From contig NZ_CP014944.1 of assembly GCF_001767295.1 (NCBI RefSeq), positions 3,348,001-3,412,000 of the forward strand: a stretch of 64,000 nucleotides of DNA. The letters run 5' to 3'. The notes beneath the pieces are model-generated. The model saw nothing but the letters and a program-made list of their open reading frames with translations, was not told the DNA's origin and searched no databases. The DNA comes from Colwellia sp. PAMC 20917 (GTDB lineage Bacteria > Pseudomonadota > Gammaproteobacteria > Enterobacterales > Alteromonadaceae). Made by a program: the position numbers and the translations under genes. Shown here piece by piece: positions 36,010-46,210 of this stretch (position 1 is its first letter; each line of letters opens with the position of its first letter).

Positions 36010-37251
36010 TTATTTCTTTTTGTTTGCACGTTTTGCTTGTTTTTTCGCCTTAGCTTTTTTCTGTGATTTACTAATTTTTATTTTAGGTTTTTTCAAGGCA
36101 ACTTTAGACTCTTTATATTGTGGTTTTAAGCCTTCAATATTTCGACGTGACAAACGCTCGTCCATGTAACGTTCAATCTTAGCAATGACAGGCATATCGT
36201 GTGCTTCAACTAAAGAGATAGCCGTACCTTTATTACCCGCTCTACCCGTACGGCCAATACGATGTAAATAAATATCTGCTTTGCGTGGCATATCAAAGTT
36301 AATAACATGAGTAATGTCATCAATATCTAAACCACGAGCAGCAACATCAGTAGCAACCAATACTTTTACCATACCTGAGCGTAAACGGTTAATGGCATGA
36401 TTACGTTTGTCTTGTGGCATTTTACCTTCAAGCCAAGCACAGGGGATTTCTTCAGCGTAGAGTTTTCCTGACAAATGCTGGACCGTTTCACGTTTGTTGG
36501 CAAAAACAACCGTGCGTTCAAAGCCTTCTTGTTTTAACAAGTTGATTAATAATTTAAATTTATGTTCTTTATCATCTGCTAAGTGAAGCCATTGATGAAT
36601 TTTTGCTTTTTCTTTTCGTGATGGGTGAGACTCTAAAAATACTGGCTCGTTAAGTACTTCTTTTGAAAAACGTAAAACACCTGCACCTTCGAGGGTTGCT
36701 GAGAAAAGCATGGTTTGCTTGCGCCAGCGAGCTTCACCAACAATACGGTTAATCGCATCAGAGAAACCCATATCAAGCATACGGTCAGCTTCATCAAGTA
36801 CAAGAATTTCAATGTCGCGGGCTTCAAATTGTTCTGATTCAAGATATTCAAGTAGACGACCTGGCGTAGCAACTAGAATATCGGTGTTCTTAGTTAAGAC
36901 ATCTTTATGGCTGTCATAACTAACACCGCCAGTGATCAGCCCAGTTTTAATATCAGTTAATTCAGTTAATTGTGTACATTGCTCACTGGTTTGAATAGCA
37001 AGCTCGCGCGTTGGCGACAAAATAAGTACCCGAGGAAAACCTGGGCTTTTACGCGGGTAATCTAGCAAATGTTGAGCGATAGGTAATATAAAAGCAGCTG
37101 TTTTACCTGTGCCCGTTGGCGCTGAAGCTAAAACATCTTTACCTGTCATGGCGACAGGTAAAACCAACTCTTGAATAGATGTTGGTTTTTTATAACCAGC
37201 ATTTGTAATGCCGCCTAGTAGTGCTGAATCTAGGTCAAATTGCTCAAACAT
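36010..37251 (-). CDS. srmB: ATP-dependent RNA helicase SrmB
   Basis: SrmB is a DEAD-box helicase that acts early in 50S ribosome assembly. The 413-residue protein has the Q-motif (FEQFDLDSALLGGITNAGYKKPTSIQ), Walker A APTGTGKT, PTRELA, DEAD (LVLDEADRMLDMGF), SAT and the HRIGRTGRAGNKGTA motif. The lysine-rich C-terminal tail (KKPKIKISKSQKKAKAKKQAK) would bind RNA. The N-terminus and the length fit SrmB better than RhlE, CsdA or DbpA. It is monocistronic on the minus strand. Confidence 0.92.
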   Translation of the reverse strand: MFEQFDLDSALLGGITNAGYKKPTSIQELVLPVAMTGKDVLASAPTGTGKTAAFILPIAQHLLDYPRKSPGFPRVLILSPTRELAIQTSEQCTQLTELTDIKTGLITGGVSYDSHKDVLTKNTDILVATPGRLLEYLESEQFEARDIEILVLDEADRMLDMGFSDAINRIVGEARWRKQTMLFSATLEGAGVLRFSKEVLNEPVFLESHPSRKEKAKIHQWLHLADDKEHKFKLLINLLKQEGFERTVVFANKRETVQHLSGKLYAEEIPCAWLEGKMPQDKRNHAINRLRSGMVKVLVATDVAARGLDIDDITHVINFDMPRKADIYLHRIGRTGRAGNKGTAISLVEAHDMPVIAKIERYMDERLSRRNIEGLKPQYKESKVALKKPKIKISKSQKKAKAKKQAKRANKKK

Positions 37252-37341
37252 AAAGTATAATTTCGGTCAGGATAATATTGCCGTGAATTATAAAGCGAAA
37301 CAGGCTATTTAGCTAAAGCTAAAGCTATTTATTTTTAGTTT

Positions 37342-37890
37342 TTATTCACTTTCAATAATCTCAGCTATTTCTCTTTGTATTTGTTGACACCACAGCGCAA
37401 TACGTTCATCACTTTGTTCGTATTGATTGTCTTCATCTAATGCCAAACCGACAAATTGACTATTATCTTCGGTGAGCGCTTTAGAGGCTTCAAACTCATA
37501 ACCTAGGTTGGGCCAAAAACCAATCACAAAACCATCTTGAGCGATGACTTGTTCATGCAACATGCCCAGCGCATCTTGAAACCACTCGGTATAACCAATT
37601 TGGTCACCCATGCCATAAAGGGCGATAATTTTTCCTGATAAATCTAAAGTCGCGATATCATCCCAGTGGCCTTCCCAATCTTCTTGGATTTGACCATAAT
37701 CCCAAGTAGAAATACCCATAATAACCAGGTCGAAATCGTCAATCTTACTTAGCGGTGTCTCTTTGATATTAAACAATTCAACGTCGAACTCTGTCTTGAA
37801 CTTTGCTTTGTCGGCAAAATATTGTTGAATTTTCTCCGCCGCCATTTCAGTATAACAAGTGGTAGAACCGTAAAATAAACCAATTTTCAT
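37342..37890 (-). CDS. fldB: Flavodoxin FldB
   Basis: This 182-residue long-chain flavodoxin carries FMN and moves single electrons. The FMN phosphate loop is FYGSTTCYTE, and LVIMGISTWDYGQIQEDWEGHWDD and IALYGMGDQIGYTEWFQDALG are typical flavodoxin blocks. FldB-specific features are the acidic C-terminus and the genomic place next to dsbC, recJ, prfB and lysS as in E. coli. ATG 37890 gives the family start MKIGLFYGS; an upstream in-frame start at 37956 adds 22 residues unlike any flavodoxin. Confidence 0.92.
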   Translation of the reverse strand: MKIGLFYGSTTCYTEMAAEKIQQYFADKAKFKTEFDVELFNIKETPLSKIDDFDLVIMGISTWDYGQIQEDWEGHWDDIATLDLSGKIIALYGMGDQIGYTEWFQDALGMLHEQVIAQDGFVIGFWPNLGYEFEASKALTEDNSQFVGLALDEDNQYEQSDERIALWCQQIQREIAEIIESE

Positions 37891-38186
37891 GAGGTAGCCT
37901 TTAGCATCTTTTTTGAGCTTAGAAGTAAGATATTGACCGATTAACATTAGGGTCACTATTTTTGCGAGAGTTTAACAGATAGTTTATATCAAGGCAGTAA
38001 AATATATATATCGTTATAAAGTCGTTGTTTACACTTATTAATCGAGTGATATGACTAGGTTTATTGCATTTTATTTCAATTCCCTGTAATTTTAGCGACA
38101 AAGAAACGGTCATGTTATATAGCTCAATTAATCTTGTGTAATCATTGAGATTACCGATTGTTAGTTCTACTTTTAGGAAGTCATTA

Positions 38187-38996
38187 ATGTTTAAGAAAAT
38201 TTCCCTTGCCCTTGCGGCGGTTTGTATTGGTGTTGCTGGTCTAGTGTTTGCTGTAGAGCAGCCGACTGTTGTTGCAAATAGCGTCTCAGCCACCACGTCT
38301 ACCATCAATAATTCTATCGAATTCGATGCGGTTCAATTAAAAGCAAAGCTTAGTTTAATGCTAGGCCTAGAAATTGATACCGTTAAACCATCGGCTATGC
38401 CTGGTTTAGTTGAACTTATCACTAACCAAGGTTTATTCTATGCGAGTGCCGATGGTCAATTTTTCATTCAAGGTAAACTTTATGGTTTAGGCGGCAAGGT
38501 TGTCAATTATTCAGAAACAAGTTTAGCGCAAGTTCGACTTGATGGTATGGACAAGTTTGCTGATGCGATGATTGTCTATCCAGCAAAAAATGAAAAGCAT
38601 GTTGTTACCGTATTCACCGACATCACTTGTGGCTACTGTCGCAAGATGCATGAACAAATGGATGAATATAATGATAAAGGTATCACAGTACGTTATTTAG
38701 CTTACCCTCGTTCAGGTGTGAAAGACCGTTCTGGTCAATATTCTCAAGGCTTTAAAGATTTACGTTCTATTTGGTGTCACGAAAATCCAGCAGATGCGTT
38801 AACAAAAGCTAAAATGGGTTCAAATGTTGCACAACGTATATGTGATAAGCCCATTGAAGAGGAGTTTGATTTTGGTCGTCAAGTTGGGGTTAGTGGTACA
38901 CCGGCTGTTATTTTAGAAAACGGTATGATGCTACCTGGCTATCAAGAACCCGATGCGCTTGTTGCTATAATTGAACAGATGAAAACGGCAGGATAA
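38187..38996 (+). CDS. dsbC: Periplasmic thiol:disulfide isomerase DsbC
   Basis: DsbC corrects wrong disulfide bonds in the periplasm and is kept reduced by DsbD. The 269-residue precursor has a signal peptide (MFKKISLALAAVCIGVAGLVFA), an N-terminal dimerisation region, and a thioredoxin fold with the CGYC active site at residues 148–151 (DITCGYCRKMHEQM) and the cis-proline loop GVSGTPAVIL. An AGGAAG SD lies six bases before ATG 38187; the in-frame start at 38145 would spoil the signal peptide. In E. coli xerD precedes dsbC; here it is absent. A terminator separates dsbC from recJ. Confidence 0.95.
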   Translation: MFKKISLALAAVCIGVAGLVFAVEQPTVVANSVSATTSTINNSIEFDAVQLKAKLSLMLGLEIDTVKPSAMPGLVELITNQGLFYASADGQFFIQGKLYGLGGKVVNYSETSLAQVRLDGMDKFADAMIVYPAKNEKHVVTVFTDITCGYCRKMHEQMDEYNDKGITVRYLAYPRSGVKDRSGQYSQGFKDLRSIWCHENPADALTKAKMGSNVAQRICDKPIEEEFDFGRQVGVSGTPAVILENGMMLPGYQEPDALVAIIEQMKTAG

Positions 38997-39025
38997 ATTA
39001 TAATCGTTTGTTATTGATTTAACCT

Positions 39026-39057
39026 AAATGGCAGGCCTAATAGCCTGCCATTTTGCT
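39026..39057 (+). terminator. Intrinsic terminator between dsbC and recJ
   Basis: AAATGGCAGGC (39026–39036) pairs fully with GCCTGCCATTT (39043–39053) around CTAATA, followed by TTTTG. It lies 29 bases after dsbC and 40 bases before recJ. Confidence 0.8.
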
Positions 39058-39096
39058 CTCTTAACCTCATTAAATTAATCATCAGAAACTCTCCTT

Positions 39097-40842
39097 ATGC
39101 AAAAGCAAATAGTACGCCGTGTCAAAGTTGAAGATAACCATCTTCCCAATCATCTTCATCCACTTATTAAGCAAATATATGCCAGCCGCGGTATTGATAA
39201 GGCAATTGAACTCGAGCTTAATGTCAGCCAACTTTGCGCCATTGAAAGTTTGAAAGGGATTAATCAAGGCTGTGAGGTTTTATATGAAGGCCTAGTCGCG
39301 AATAAAAACATTGCCATTATTGGTGATTTTGATGCCGATGGTGCGACCAGCACCGCATTAATGATGGAAGCTTTACGTTTGTTTGGCTGTGATAATTATC
39401 AATTCCTAGTACCTAATCGATTTATATATGGTTATGGTTTAACACCTGAAATTGTCGAAATAGCTGCTCAGCAAGGCGCACAGCTATTAATAACCGTTGA
39501 TAATGGTATTAGTTGTGTTGCCGGCGTCGCTAAAGCCAAGTCATTAGGATTAGGTGTTATTGTTACCGACCACCACTTACCGGGCATGACACTACCTGAT
39601 GCCGACGCTATTATTAATCCTAACCAAGTTGGCTGTGACTTCGCCAGTAAAGCGCTGGCGGGTGTTGGTGTTGCTTTTTATTTTATGATGGCAATGCGTA
39701 AATATTTACGTGAGAAAAACTGGTTTGTTGACAAAAATATAGCAGAGCCTAATATTGCTCAACTCCTTGACTTAGTGGCATTAGGGACAGTAGCCGATGT
39801 TGTTTCTCTTGATAACAATAATCGAATTTTGGTTGAACAAGGCTTAAAAAGAATTCGTGCGGGGGTTACGCGCCCAGGCATTCAAGCGTTGCTCGAAATA
39901 GCCGGTAAAGATCAGAAAAAGATAGTTGCCAGTGATTTTGGTTTCGCTTTGGGTCCAAGAATAAATGCCGCAGGGCGTTTAGACGATATGTCGTACGGTA
40001 TTAATTGTTTGCTTGCTAAAGACCTTGCTTCTGCTCGAGTCATGGCTGCTGATCTTGATGATTTGAATAAGTCGCGCCGAGAAATCGAGCAGGGCATGCA
40101 GCAAGAAGCAGAACAAGTATTGAAAAGCTTAAATTTCTCTGATGATAACTTACCGCACGCGATTTCTTTGTTTCAAAAAGATTGGCATCAAGGGGTTATC
40201 GGTATTGTGGCTGGTCGTTTAAAAGAAAAGTATCACCGACCTAGTATTGTTTTTGCTGGCACGAGTGATGATCTTTCTCTTGAGAAAACAGAAAAAAATA
40301 GCGAAATTAAAGGTTCAGCACGCTCTATTCCTGGTTTACATATTAGAGATTTACTGGAACATATTGACACGCAGCATCCAAATATTATTATTAAATTTGG
40401 TGGCCACGCCATGGCGGCAGGCTTATCAATAGCAGAGGAAAACTTTGAAGAATTTCAGCGCTTATTAAATCAATATGCCGAGCTTTGGTTAAGCAGTGAC
40501 GATCTCAAAGGTACGCTTGCCTCCGATGGCGAACTACCCACCAATGAAATGACTTTATCTTTTGCTCAGCTATTACGTGATTCTGGCCCTTGGGGACAAA
40601 ACTTTATCGAACCTTTATTTGACGATAAATTTAAGCTGGTTCAGCAACGTATTGTCGGCCAGAAACATCTGAAACTGGTTGTTGAAAAAGCGGGGCAAGT
40701 TTTTGATGCTATCGCTTTTAATGTTGACTTAAGCCGTTGGCCTGACCATCAAACTCAACAAGTCCACCTTGCTTACCGTCTCGATATTAATGAATTTCGT
40801 GGTAAGCAAAGTGTGCAATTTATTGTGGAATACCTTGAATAA
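39097..40842 (+). CDS. recJ: Single-strand-specific exonuclease RecJ
   Basis: RecJ degrades single-stranded DNA 5' to 3' in RecF-pathway recombination, mismatch and base-excision repair. The 581-residue protein has the DHH phosphoesterase motifs IIGDFDADGATSTALM, TVDNGISC and VTDHHLPG, the later NAAGRLDDM, and the DHHA1 signature KFGGHAMAAGLS. Length agrees with E. coli RecJ (577). The ATG at 39097 gives MQKQIVRRV; its SD is weak. The gene order dsbC-recJ-prfB-lysS is that of E. coli. Confidence 0.96.
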   Translation: MQKQIVRRVKVEDNHLPNHLHPLIKQIYASRGIDKAIELELNVSQLCAIESLKGINQGCEVLYEGLVANKNIAIIGDFDADGATSTALMMEALRLFGCDNYQFLVPNRFIYGYGLTPEIVEIAAQQGAQLLITVDNGISCVAGVAKAKSLGLGVIVTDHHLPGMTLPDADAIINPNQVGCDFASKALAGVGVAFYFMMAMRKYLREKNWFVDKNIAEPNIAQLLDLVALGTVADVVSLDNNNRILVEQGLKRIRAGVTRPGIQALLEIAGKDQKKIVASDFGFALGPRINAAGRLDDMSYGINCLLAKDLASARVMAADLDDLNKSRREIEQGMQQEAEQVLKSLNFSDDNLPHAISLFQKDWHQGVIGIVAGRLKEKYHRPSIVFAGTSDDLSLEKTEKNSEIKGSARSIPGLHIRDLLEHIDTQHPNIIIKFGGHAMAAGLSIAEENFEEFQRLLNQYAELWLSSDDLKGTLASDGELPTNEMTLSFAQLLRDSGPWGQNFIEPLFDDKFKLVQQRIVGQKHLKLVVEKAGQVFDAIAFNVDLSRWPDHQTQQVHLAYRLDINEFRGKQSVQFIVEYLE

Positions 40843-40893
40843 AAGCCTGGCGATTCATTGCTTTATTTTCAGCCAGTTTAGTCAGTTAAATCG

Positions 40894-40922
40894 TTTATTT
40901 AGCGATGAAATTACGCTATAAT
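40894..40922 (+). promoter_or_regulatory. Probable promoter of prfB–lysS
   Basis: A perfect TATAAT (40917–40922) lies 17 bases after TTTATT (40894–40899). It is in the 151-base gap between recJ and prfB, about 70 bases before the prfB start. The -35 match is poor, so activity rests on the -10. Confidence 0.5.
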
Positions 40923-40993
40923 GCGCGACTATTTTATTTTATTCTTTCGGGCGTGCATCTTGACGCCAAATTTGCGATGTAAAATTATAAACT

Positions 40994-42092
40994 ATGATTG
41001 AAGCTAACCCGGTATTAAACAAGATTAAAGACATCCGTGAGCGTACAGATATGCTTCGGGGGTATCTTTGACTACGACCAAAGATCAGAACGTTTGGTTG
41101 AAGTGGTGCGTGAATTAGAGTCACCTGAAGTTTGGAATGATCCTGAACGAGCACAAGCACTCGGTAAAGAGCGGTCTTCTCTTGAAGCCATCGTTGAAAC
41201 CATTGATGAAATGGATCGAGGCTGTGAAGACGTTGAAGGTTTAGTTGAACTTGCTCTAGAAGAAGACGACGAAGAAACTTTTAACGATGCGAGCGATGAA
41301 ATTCAAGCGCTAGAAAAAAGTTTAGAAAAATTAGAATTTCGCCGGATGTTTTCTGGTGAACATGACGAAAATAGCTGTTATTTAGATATTCAATCGGGTT
41401 CTGGTGGCACTGAAGCACAAGACTGGGCTGAAATGTTAATGCGTATGTATTTACGTTGGGGTGAAGCACACGGTTATAAAACAGAAGCGATTGAAGTGAC
41501 TGACGGTGATGTTGCAGGTATTAAAGGCTGTACGATTAAGTATACCGGTGAATACGCTTATGGCTGGTTACGTACCGAAACAGGTGTTCATCGCTTAGTA
41601 AGAAAATCACCATTTGATTCCAGTGGTCGTCGTCATACCTCATTTGCTTCGGCATTTATTTATCCTGAGATTGACGATAATATTGAAATCGATATTAACC
41701 CTGCTGACTTACGTATTGATACCTTTCGTGCTTCGGGCGCGGGTGGTCAACATGTTAATAAAACTGATTCAGCTATTCGTATTACTCATGTTCCAACGGG
41801 CGCTGTTGTCGCTTGTCAAGCTGACCGCTCTCAACATAAGAACCGTGCAACGGCGATGAAGTTGTTAAAAGCTAAGCTCTTTGAAATGGAAATGCAAAAG
41901 AAAAATGAAGGTAAGCAAGAATTAGAAGATGGTAAATCTGATATTGGCTGGGGTAGTCAAATACGCTCATACGTTTTAGACGACAGCCGAATTAAAGATT
42001 TACGCACCGGTGTTGAAAATCGAAATACCCAAGCAGTTTTAGATGGCGATTTAGACAAATTTTTAGAAGCCAGCCTAAAATCTGGTTTATAA
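40994..42092 (+). CDS. prfB: Peptide chain release factor 2, with programmed +1 frameshift
   Basis: RF2 ends translation at UGA and UAA. The gene is in two frames. ATG 40994 starts a 25-codon frame ([25 protein letters not shown]) that stops at TGA 41069–41071. The ribosome shifts +1 at CTTTGAC, helped by the internal SD-like CGGGGGT just upstream, and continues to 42092, giving about 365 residues. This is the classic self-regulating frameshift. The product has the SPF anticodon-like motif ([16 protein letters not shown]) and the GGQ catalytic motif ([14 protein letters not shown]). lysS follows after about 60 bases. Confidence 0.97.
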
Positions 42093-42155
42093 AGTAGAAG
42101 AGCCTTGCGTGGCAAGGTTCGACAATCAAAACTTAAAAAGTTAACGAGAAAAAAA

Positions 42156-43706
42156 ATGACCGACCAAGCACAAGTAAATCAGCAAGATGAAAACAAATTA
42201 ATCGCCGAACGTCGCGGTAAATTAGCGAAAATTCGTGAAAACTGTCCGGCTAATGGCCACCCAAACAAGTTTGACCGAAAACACTACGCTGCTGATTTAC
42301 AAGCTGAGCATGGTGAGAAAGATAAAGAAACACTTGAAGCTGAAACAGCAACCTATAGTATTGCTGGTCGAGTTATGGCTAAGCGTGGGCCATTTTTGGT
42401 ACTACAAGATATGTCTGGTCGTATCCAAGCTTATGCACATAAAACAGTGCAAAAAGATATTAAAGAGCGTTGGGGCACTTTAGATATCGGCGATATTATC
42501 GGTGTTACCGGCACTATGCATATGTCTGGTAAAGGTGATTTATATGTCAATATGGACGAATATCAACTACTCACTAAGTCATTGCGTCCATTACCTGAAA
42601 AATTCCACGGTTTATCTGATGTTGAAACTAAGTATCGTCAACGCTATGTTGATTTAATCATCAATGAAGAAACGCGTAATACTTTCCTTATTCGTTCAAA
42701 AATTGTTGAAGGTATTCGTCAGTTTTTAACTGTTCGTGGTTTCATGGAAGTTGAAACGCCAATGCTACAAACTATTCCCGGTGGCGCAACGGCTAAACCT
42801 TTCGAAACTTTTCATAATGCCTTAGACATTCAAATGTATATGCGTATTGCCCCTGAGCTTTATTTGAAGCGCTTAGTCGTTGGTGGTTTTGAAAAAGTAT
42901 TCGAAATTAACCGTAACTTCCGTAACGAAGGCTTATCTTCACGTCATAACCCAGAATTCACTATGATTGAATTCTATCAAGCTTATGCCGATTACATTGA
43001 TTTAATGAATATCACTGAAGATATGTTACGTACTCTTGCTGAAAACGTACTAGGTAGCTCTGTTATTCGTAACACCGTTAAAAATAGTGATGGCGAAGTC
43101 GTGGAAGAGAAATTTTATGACTTTGGAAAATCGTTTACGCGCTTATCTATGGTTGATGCTATTTTATTATACGGTAACGACCTAGACGAAAACATTTTAC
43201 GTAACCCAGAAGCAAACTTCGACGCACTTAAAGCTATGGCCAAAACTGTTGGTGTTAAAGAAACTGAAGCATCAAAAGTATGGGGCCCAGGTAAATACAT
43301 TTGTGAAATATTTGAAGAAGTTGCTGAGCATATGCTTGATCAACCTACTTTCATTACAGAATACCCTTGGGAAGTTTCACCATTAGCTCGTCGTAATGAT
43401 GACAATCCATTTATTACTGACCGTTTTGAATTCTTCGTTGGTGGCCGTGAATTAGCTAATGGCTTCTCTGAGCTTAACGACGCAGAAGACCAAGCAGCAC
43501 GTTTCCGCAACCAAGTTGAAGGTAAAGATGCTGGTGACGATGAAGCGATGCATTATGATGAAGACTATATTCAAGCGCTTGAATATGGTTTACCACCAAC
43601 TGCTGGTGAAGGTATTGGCATTGACCGTTTAGTGATGTTGTTTACTGACTCACCAACGATCAAAGATGTTATTTTGTTCCCTCATATGCGTCCTTTAGCT
43701 GAGTAA
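42156..43706 (+). CDS. lysS: Lysine–tRNA ligase (class II)
   Basis: LysRS charges tRNA-Lys. The 516-residue protein has an N-terminal OB-fold anticodon-binding domain (about residues 60–160) and the class II motifs: motif 1 around [18 protein letters not shown], motif 2 [19 protein letters not shown], and motif 3 [20 protein letters not shown] start at ATG 42156 ([14 protein letters not shown]), as in the family; an in-frame start at 42105 adds a basic 17-residue leader that looks like read-through. prfB-lysS is a conserved pair. Confidence 0.96.
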   Translation: MTDQAQVNQQDENKLIAERRGKLAKIRENCPANGHPNKFDRKHYAADLQAEHGEKDKETLEAETATYSIAGRVMAKRGPFLVLQDMSGRIQAYAHKTVQKDIKERWGTLDIGDIIGVTGTMHMSGKGDLYVNMDEYQLLTKSLRPLPEKFHGLSDVETKYRQRYVDLIINEETRNTFLIRSKIVEGIRQFLTVRGFMEVETPMLQTIPGGATAKPFETFHNALDIQMYMRIAPELYLKRLVVGGFEKVFEINRNFRNEGLSSRHNPEFTMIEFYQAYADYIDLMNITEDMLRTLAENVLGSSVIRNTVKNSDGEVVEEKFYDFGKSFTRLSMVDAILLYGNDLDENILRNPEANFDALKAMAKTVGVKETEASKVWGPGKYICEIFEEVAEHMLDQPTFITEYPWEVSPLARRNDDNPFITDRFEFFVGGRELANGFSELNDAEDQAARFRNQVEGKDAGDDEAMHYDEDYIQALEYGLPPTAGEGIGIDRLVMLFTDSPTIKDVILFPHMRPLAE

Positions 43707-43747
43707 CCTTTACCAAGAGCGCTTTTAGAAGCGTTCATTAAATTTAT

Positions 43748-43783
43748 AAAAGCCGGATAAGTTAATCACTTATCCGGCTTTTC
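43748..43783 (+). terminator. Intrinsic terminator after lysS
   Basis: AAAAGCCGGATAAGT (43748–43762) and ACTTATCCGGCTTTT (43768–43782) form a 15-bp perfect stem around TAATC. It lies 41 bases after the stop codon and marks the boundary to the repeat array. Confidence 0.92.
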
Positions 43784-43797
43784 TGTTTAGAAAGAAC

Positions 43798-44870
43798 GAA
43801 GGTGGTATCAAAATGACTGAGTCTTATCCCTTTATCGTCATGCTGAATTTATTTCAGTATCTGTTTTTGTGTTGTTAACGACGAGATCCTGAAACAAGTT
43901 CAGGATGACGATGGTGATATCAGGTTGCCGGAGTTGGTATCAGGATGACGATGGTGATATCAGGTTGACGGAGTTGGCATCAGGATGACGATGGTGATAT
44001 CAGGTTGACGGAGGTGGCATCAGGATGATGACGCCAATATCAAAAGAACAGCTTAGATTCAGACGAACCGTGTCTAGTTATCCCTTTGCAGTCATGCTGA
44101 ATTTATTTCAGTATCTGCTTTTTGTGTTGTCAACGACGAGATCCTGAAACAAGTTCAGGATGACGATAGAGGCGGTATCAGGACGATGGAGATGGTATCA
44201 AAATAACAGCTTAGATTCAGACGAACCGTGTCTAATTATCACTTTGTCGTCATGCTGAATTTATTTCAGTATCTGCTTTTATGTTGTCAAAGACGAGATC
44301 CTGAAACAAGTTCAGGATGACGATAGAGGCGGTATCAGGACGACGGAGGTGGTATCAAAATAACAGCTTAGATTCAGACGAACCGTGTCTAATTATCACT
44401 TTGTCGTCATGCTGAATTTATTTCAGTATCTGCTTTTTGTGTTGTTAACGACGAGATCCTGAAACAAGTTCAGGATGACGGGGGTGGTATCAGGACGATG
44501 GAGGTGGTATCAAAATAACAGCTTAGATTCAGACGAACCGTGTCTAATTATCACTTTGTCGTCATGCTGAATTTATTTCAGTATCTGCTTTTATGTTGTT
44601 AACGACGAGATCCTGAAACAAGTTCAGGATGACGGGGGTGGTATCAGGATGATGGAGGTGGTATCAGGACGATGGAGGTGGTATCAAAATAACACTTAGG
44701 TTTAGACGAACCGTGTCTAATTATCCCATAGGCGTCATGCTGAATTTATTTCAGTATCTGCTTTTATGTTGTCAACGACGAGATCCTGATACAAGTTCAG
44801 GATGACGGAGGCGGTAGTATCAGGATGACGGATACGGTATCTGGTTGACGGAATCCAGATCAGCATAACG
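43798..44870. repeat. REP/BIME-like palindromic repeat array 1 (six units)
   Basis: Six units begin about 43836, 44090, 44248, 44405, 44560 and 44733. Each has a left arm GTCATGCTGAATTTATTTCA(G), about 23 spacer bases (TTGTGTTGTTAACGACG), and a right arm beginning GATCCTGAAACAAGTTCAGG and ending ATGACG. The right arm read backwards is GTCATCCTGAACTTGTTTCA..., so the two arms are inverted copies (22 of 26 bases agree) and each arm is itself a small palindrome. Between units lie short direct repeats of the form GGTGGTATCAGGA(T/C)GA and a longer joint with CAGACGAACCGTGTCTAATT. Spacings are about 155–158 bases for the central units, longer at the ends. No gene is present in the array. Confidence 0.92.
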
Positions 44871-44905
44871 GGCTTGTCTTAGGGCAGTTATGCTGAAACT
44901 GTCAG

Positions 44906-46210
44906 TTAAATATCTGTTAAGCCCCAAACGAAGGCAATTACACCTGTGAAGCCAATAAGTATCATATAGGCGGTGCCTATAAACGAATATTTGATAAAGG
45001 TCAAAAAATAACCCTGTTTATAGACGCGCTTTTGCATGATAAATAAATATATGGGGATCCAAATTAATAAGGCTTTACTGGCAAATTCAATCGAGCCAGT
45101 AAGTAAAGGGAGGACTGTTTTACTATAGCCAGCAAACACATCTAGTAACTCTACCAACAATATAGTAAAGAAAATAAAACTATGGCTGTGCAGGGCAACC
45201 GTTAAATGCTCCATATAAAGACGTTTGGAAAATATAAACATTATTTTTAATAAAACAGCAAAAAGAGGTAGTAAAACAAACATTAACTGCGGTAATTTTC
45301 CAATAACTTCTTGCACTAATGGCGCAGCATCAGAGCGGAAGGCATTTTCTGCTTTCTTGATCAAAGACTTTGTGAACACATTAAGGTTTTTATTATTCTC
45401 GTCACTCAAAAAATCAAAAGACAAGGTACCATCGGCATTGTTGCCTATGGTCGTAGAAGTTTTATCTACCTTATCTAGCTCCTCACCATTTTTAAATTTT
45501 GCAATATTTGAGGTTAATAAATCATAACGTTCTTTCTTATTCCCGCTCAGCGTTTGTCCATCTTTAAATTTTATTAACTCTAAATCGACTAGCTTTTTAG
45601 TCATATCGATTAACAGTTTGTTTTTTTCAATGCTGTAATCTTTATTAATATCGGTTAAATAGGTTTCAAATTTTGCGATGCTTTTTGTTGTTTCTGACAA
45701 ATCAACGGTATTGTCCGGTGAAGTATCAATGGCTTTAAGCTTGTTTTTTTCAAGTAAAACAAGCTGATCTTTGATTTGAGTGATTGATGTCTGATTGTCG
45801 CTTACCGTGGGAAGAGTATTAATGTCTGAGAGCACAAAAAATTTTAAGGTAATAAAAAAGACAATACTCACAAAAAGGTACAAGCGCAGTGGAGGCACGT
45901 AATGGACGCGTTTCCCCGCAATATACTCATTAGTTAAAAAACCAGGACGAGCAACTAATGGCAATATAGTTCGGGCGGCACGAGAATCAAAACTAAAAAT
46001 ATCATCAAGAAGGTGTAATATAACCACCCAAAAATATTTCAATGTTGATTCTGCTTGTTGACCACACTGACCACAAAAAGGACCATTGAGTGGCTGATGA
46101 CAATTATCACAATTGTTATTTGCTAAACTTCTTATGGTATCAGGCTGTTCAGAGACTGATGACATGATATCAATATCATTATTTTTTTTAACTAACTCGG
46201 TATTTTGCAT
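44906..46210 (-). CDS. DUF3667 membrane protein with zinc ribbon
   Basis: The 434-residue protein has a CxxC–CxxC zinc ribbon near residues 34–52 (NCDNCHQP and FCGQCGQQ). The DUF3667 core follows (WVVILHLLDDIFSFDSRAARTILPLVARPGFLTNEYIAGKR, then RVHYVPPLRLYLFVSIVFFI), then a long charged, coiled-coil-like stretch (about residues 130–290) and three or four C-terminal membrane segments. The function of DUF3667 is unknown; it occurs widely in Bacteroidota and Gammaproteobacteria. It is a single gene flanked by the two repeat arrays; its stop is only about 30 bases from array 1. Confidence 0.85.
   Translation of the reverse strand: MQNTELVKKNNDIDIMSSVSEQPDTIRSLANNNCDNCHQPLNGPFCGQCGQQAESTLKYFWVVILHLLDDIFSFDSRAARTILPLVARPGFLTNEYIAGKRVHYVPPLRLYLFVSIVFFITLKFFVLSDINTLPTVSDNQTSITQIKDQLVLLEKNKLKAIDTSPDNTVDLSETTKSIAKFETYLTDINKDYSIEKNKLLIDMTKKLVDLELIKFKDGQTLSGNKKERYDLLTSNIAKFKNGEELDKVDKTSTTIGNNADGTLSFDFLSDENNKNLNVFTKSLIKKAENAFRSDAAPLVQEVIGKLPQLMFVLLPLFAVLLKIMFIFSKRLYMEHLTVALHSHSFIFFTILLVELLDVFAGYSKTVLPLLTGSIEFASKALLIWIPIYLFIMQKRVYKQGYFLTFIKYSFIGTAYMILIGFTGVIAFVWGLTDI

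Noticed and set aside
37919-38308. A 129-residue minus-strand frame overlapping the dsbC start.
   Set aside because: It covers the DsbC signal peptide coding region in antisense and has no features of its own.
41037-42092. prfB as a frame-shifted pseudogene or a shorter gene starting at 41037.
   Set aside because: The interruption is the conserved CTTTGA +1 site with an upstream SD-like element; it is normal for prfB.
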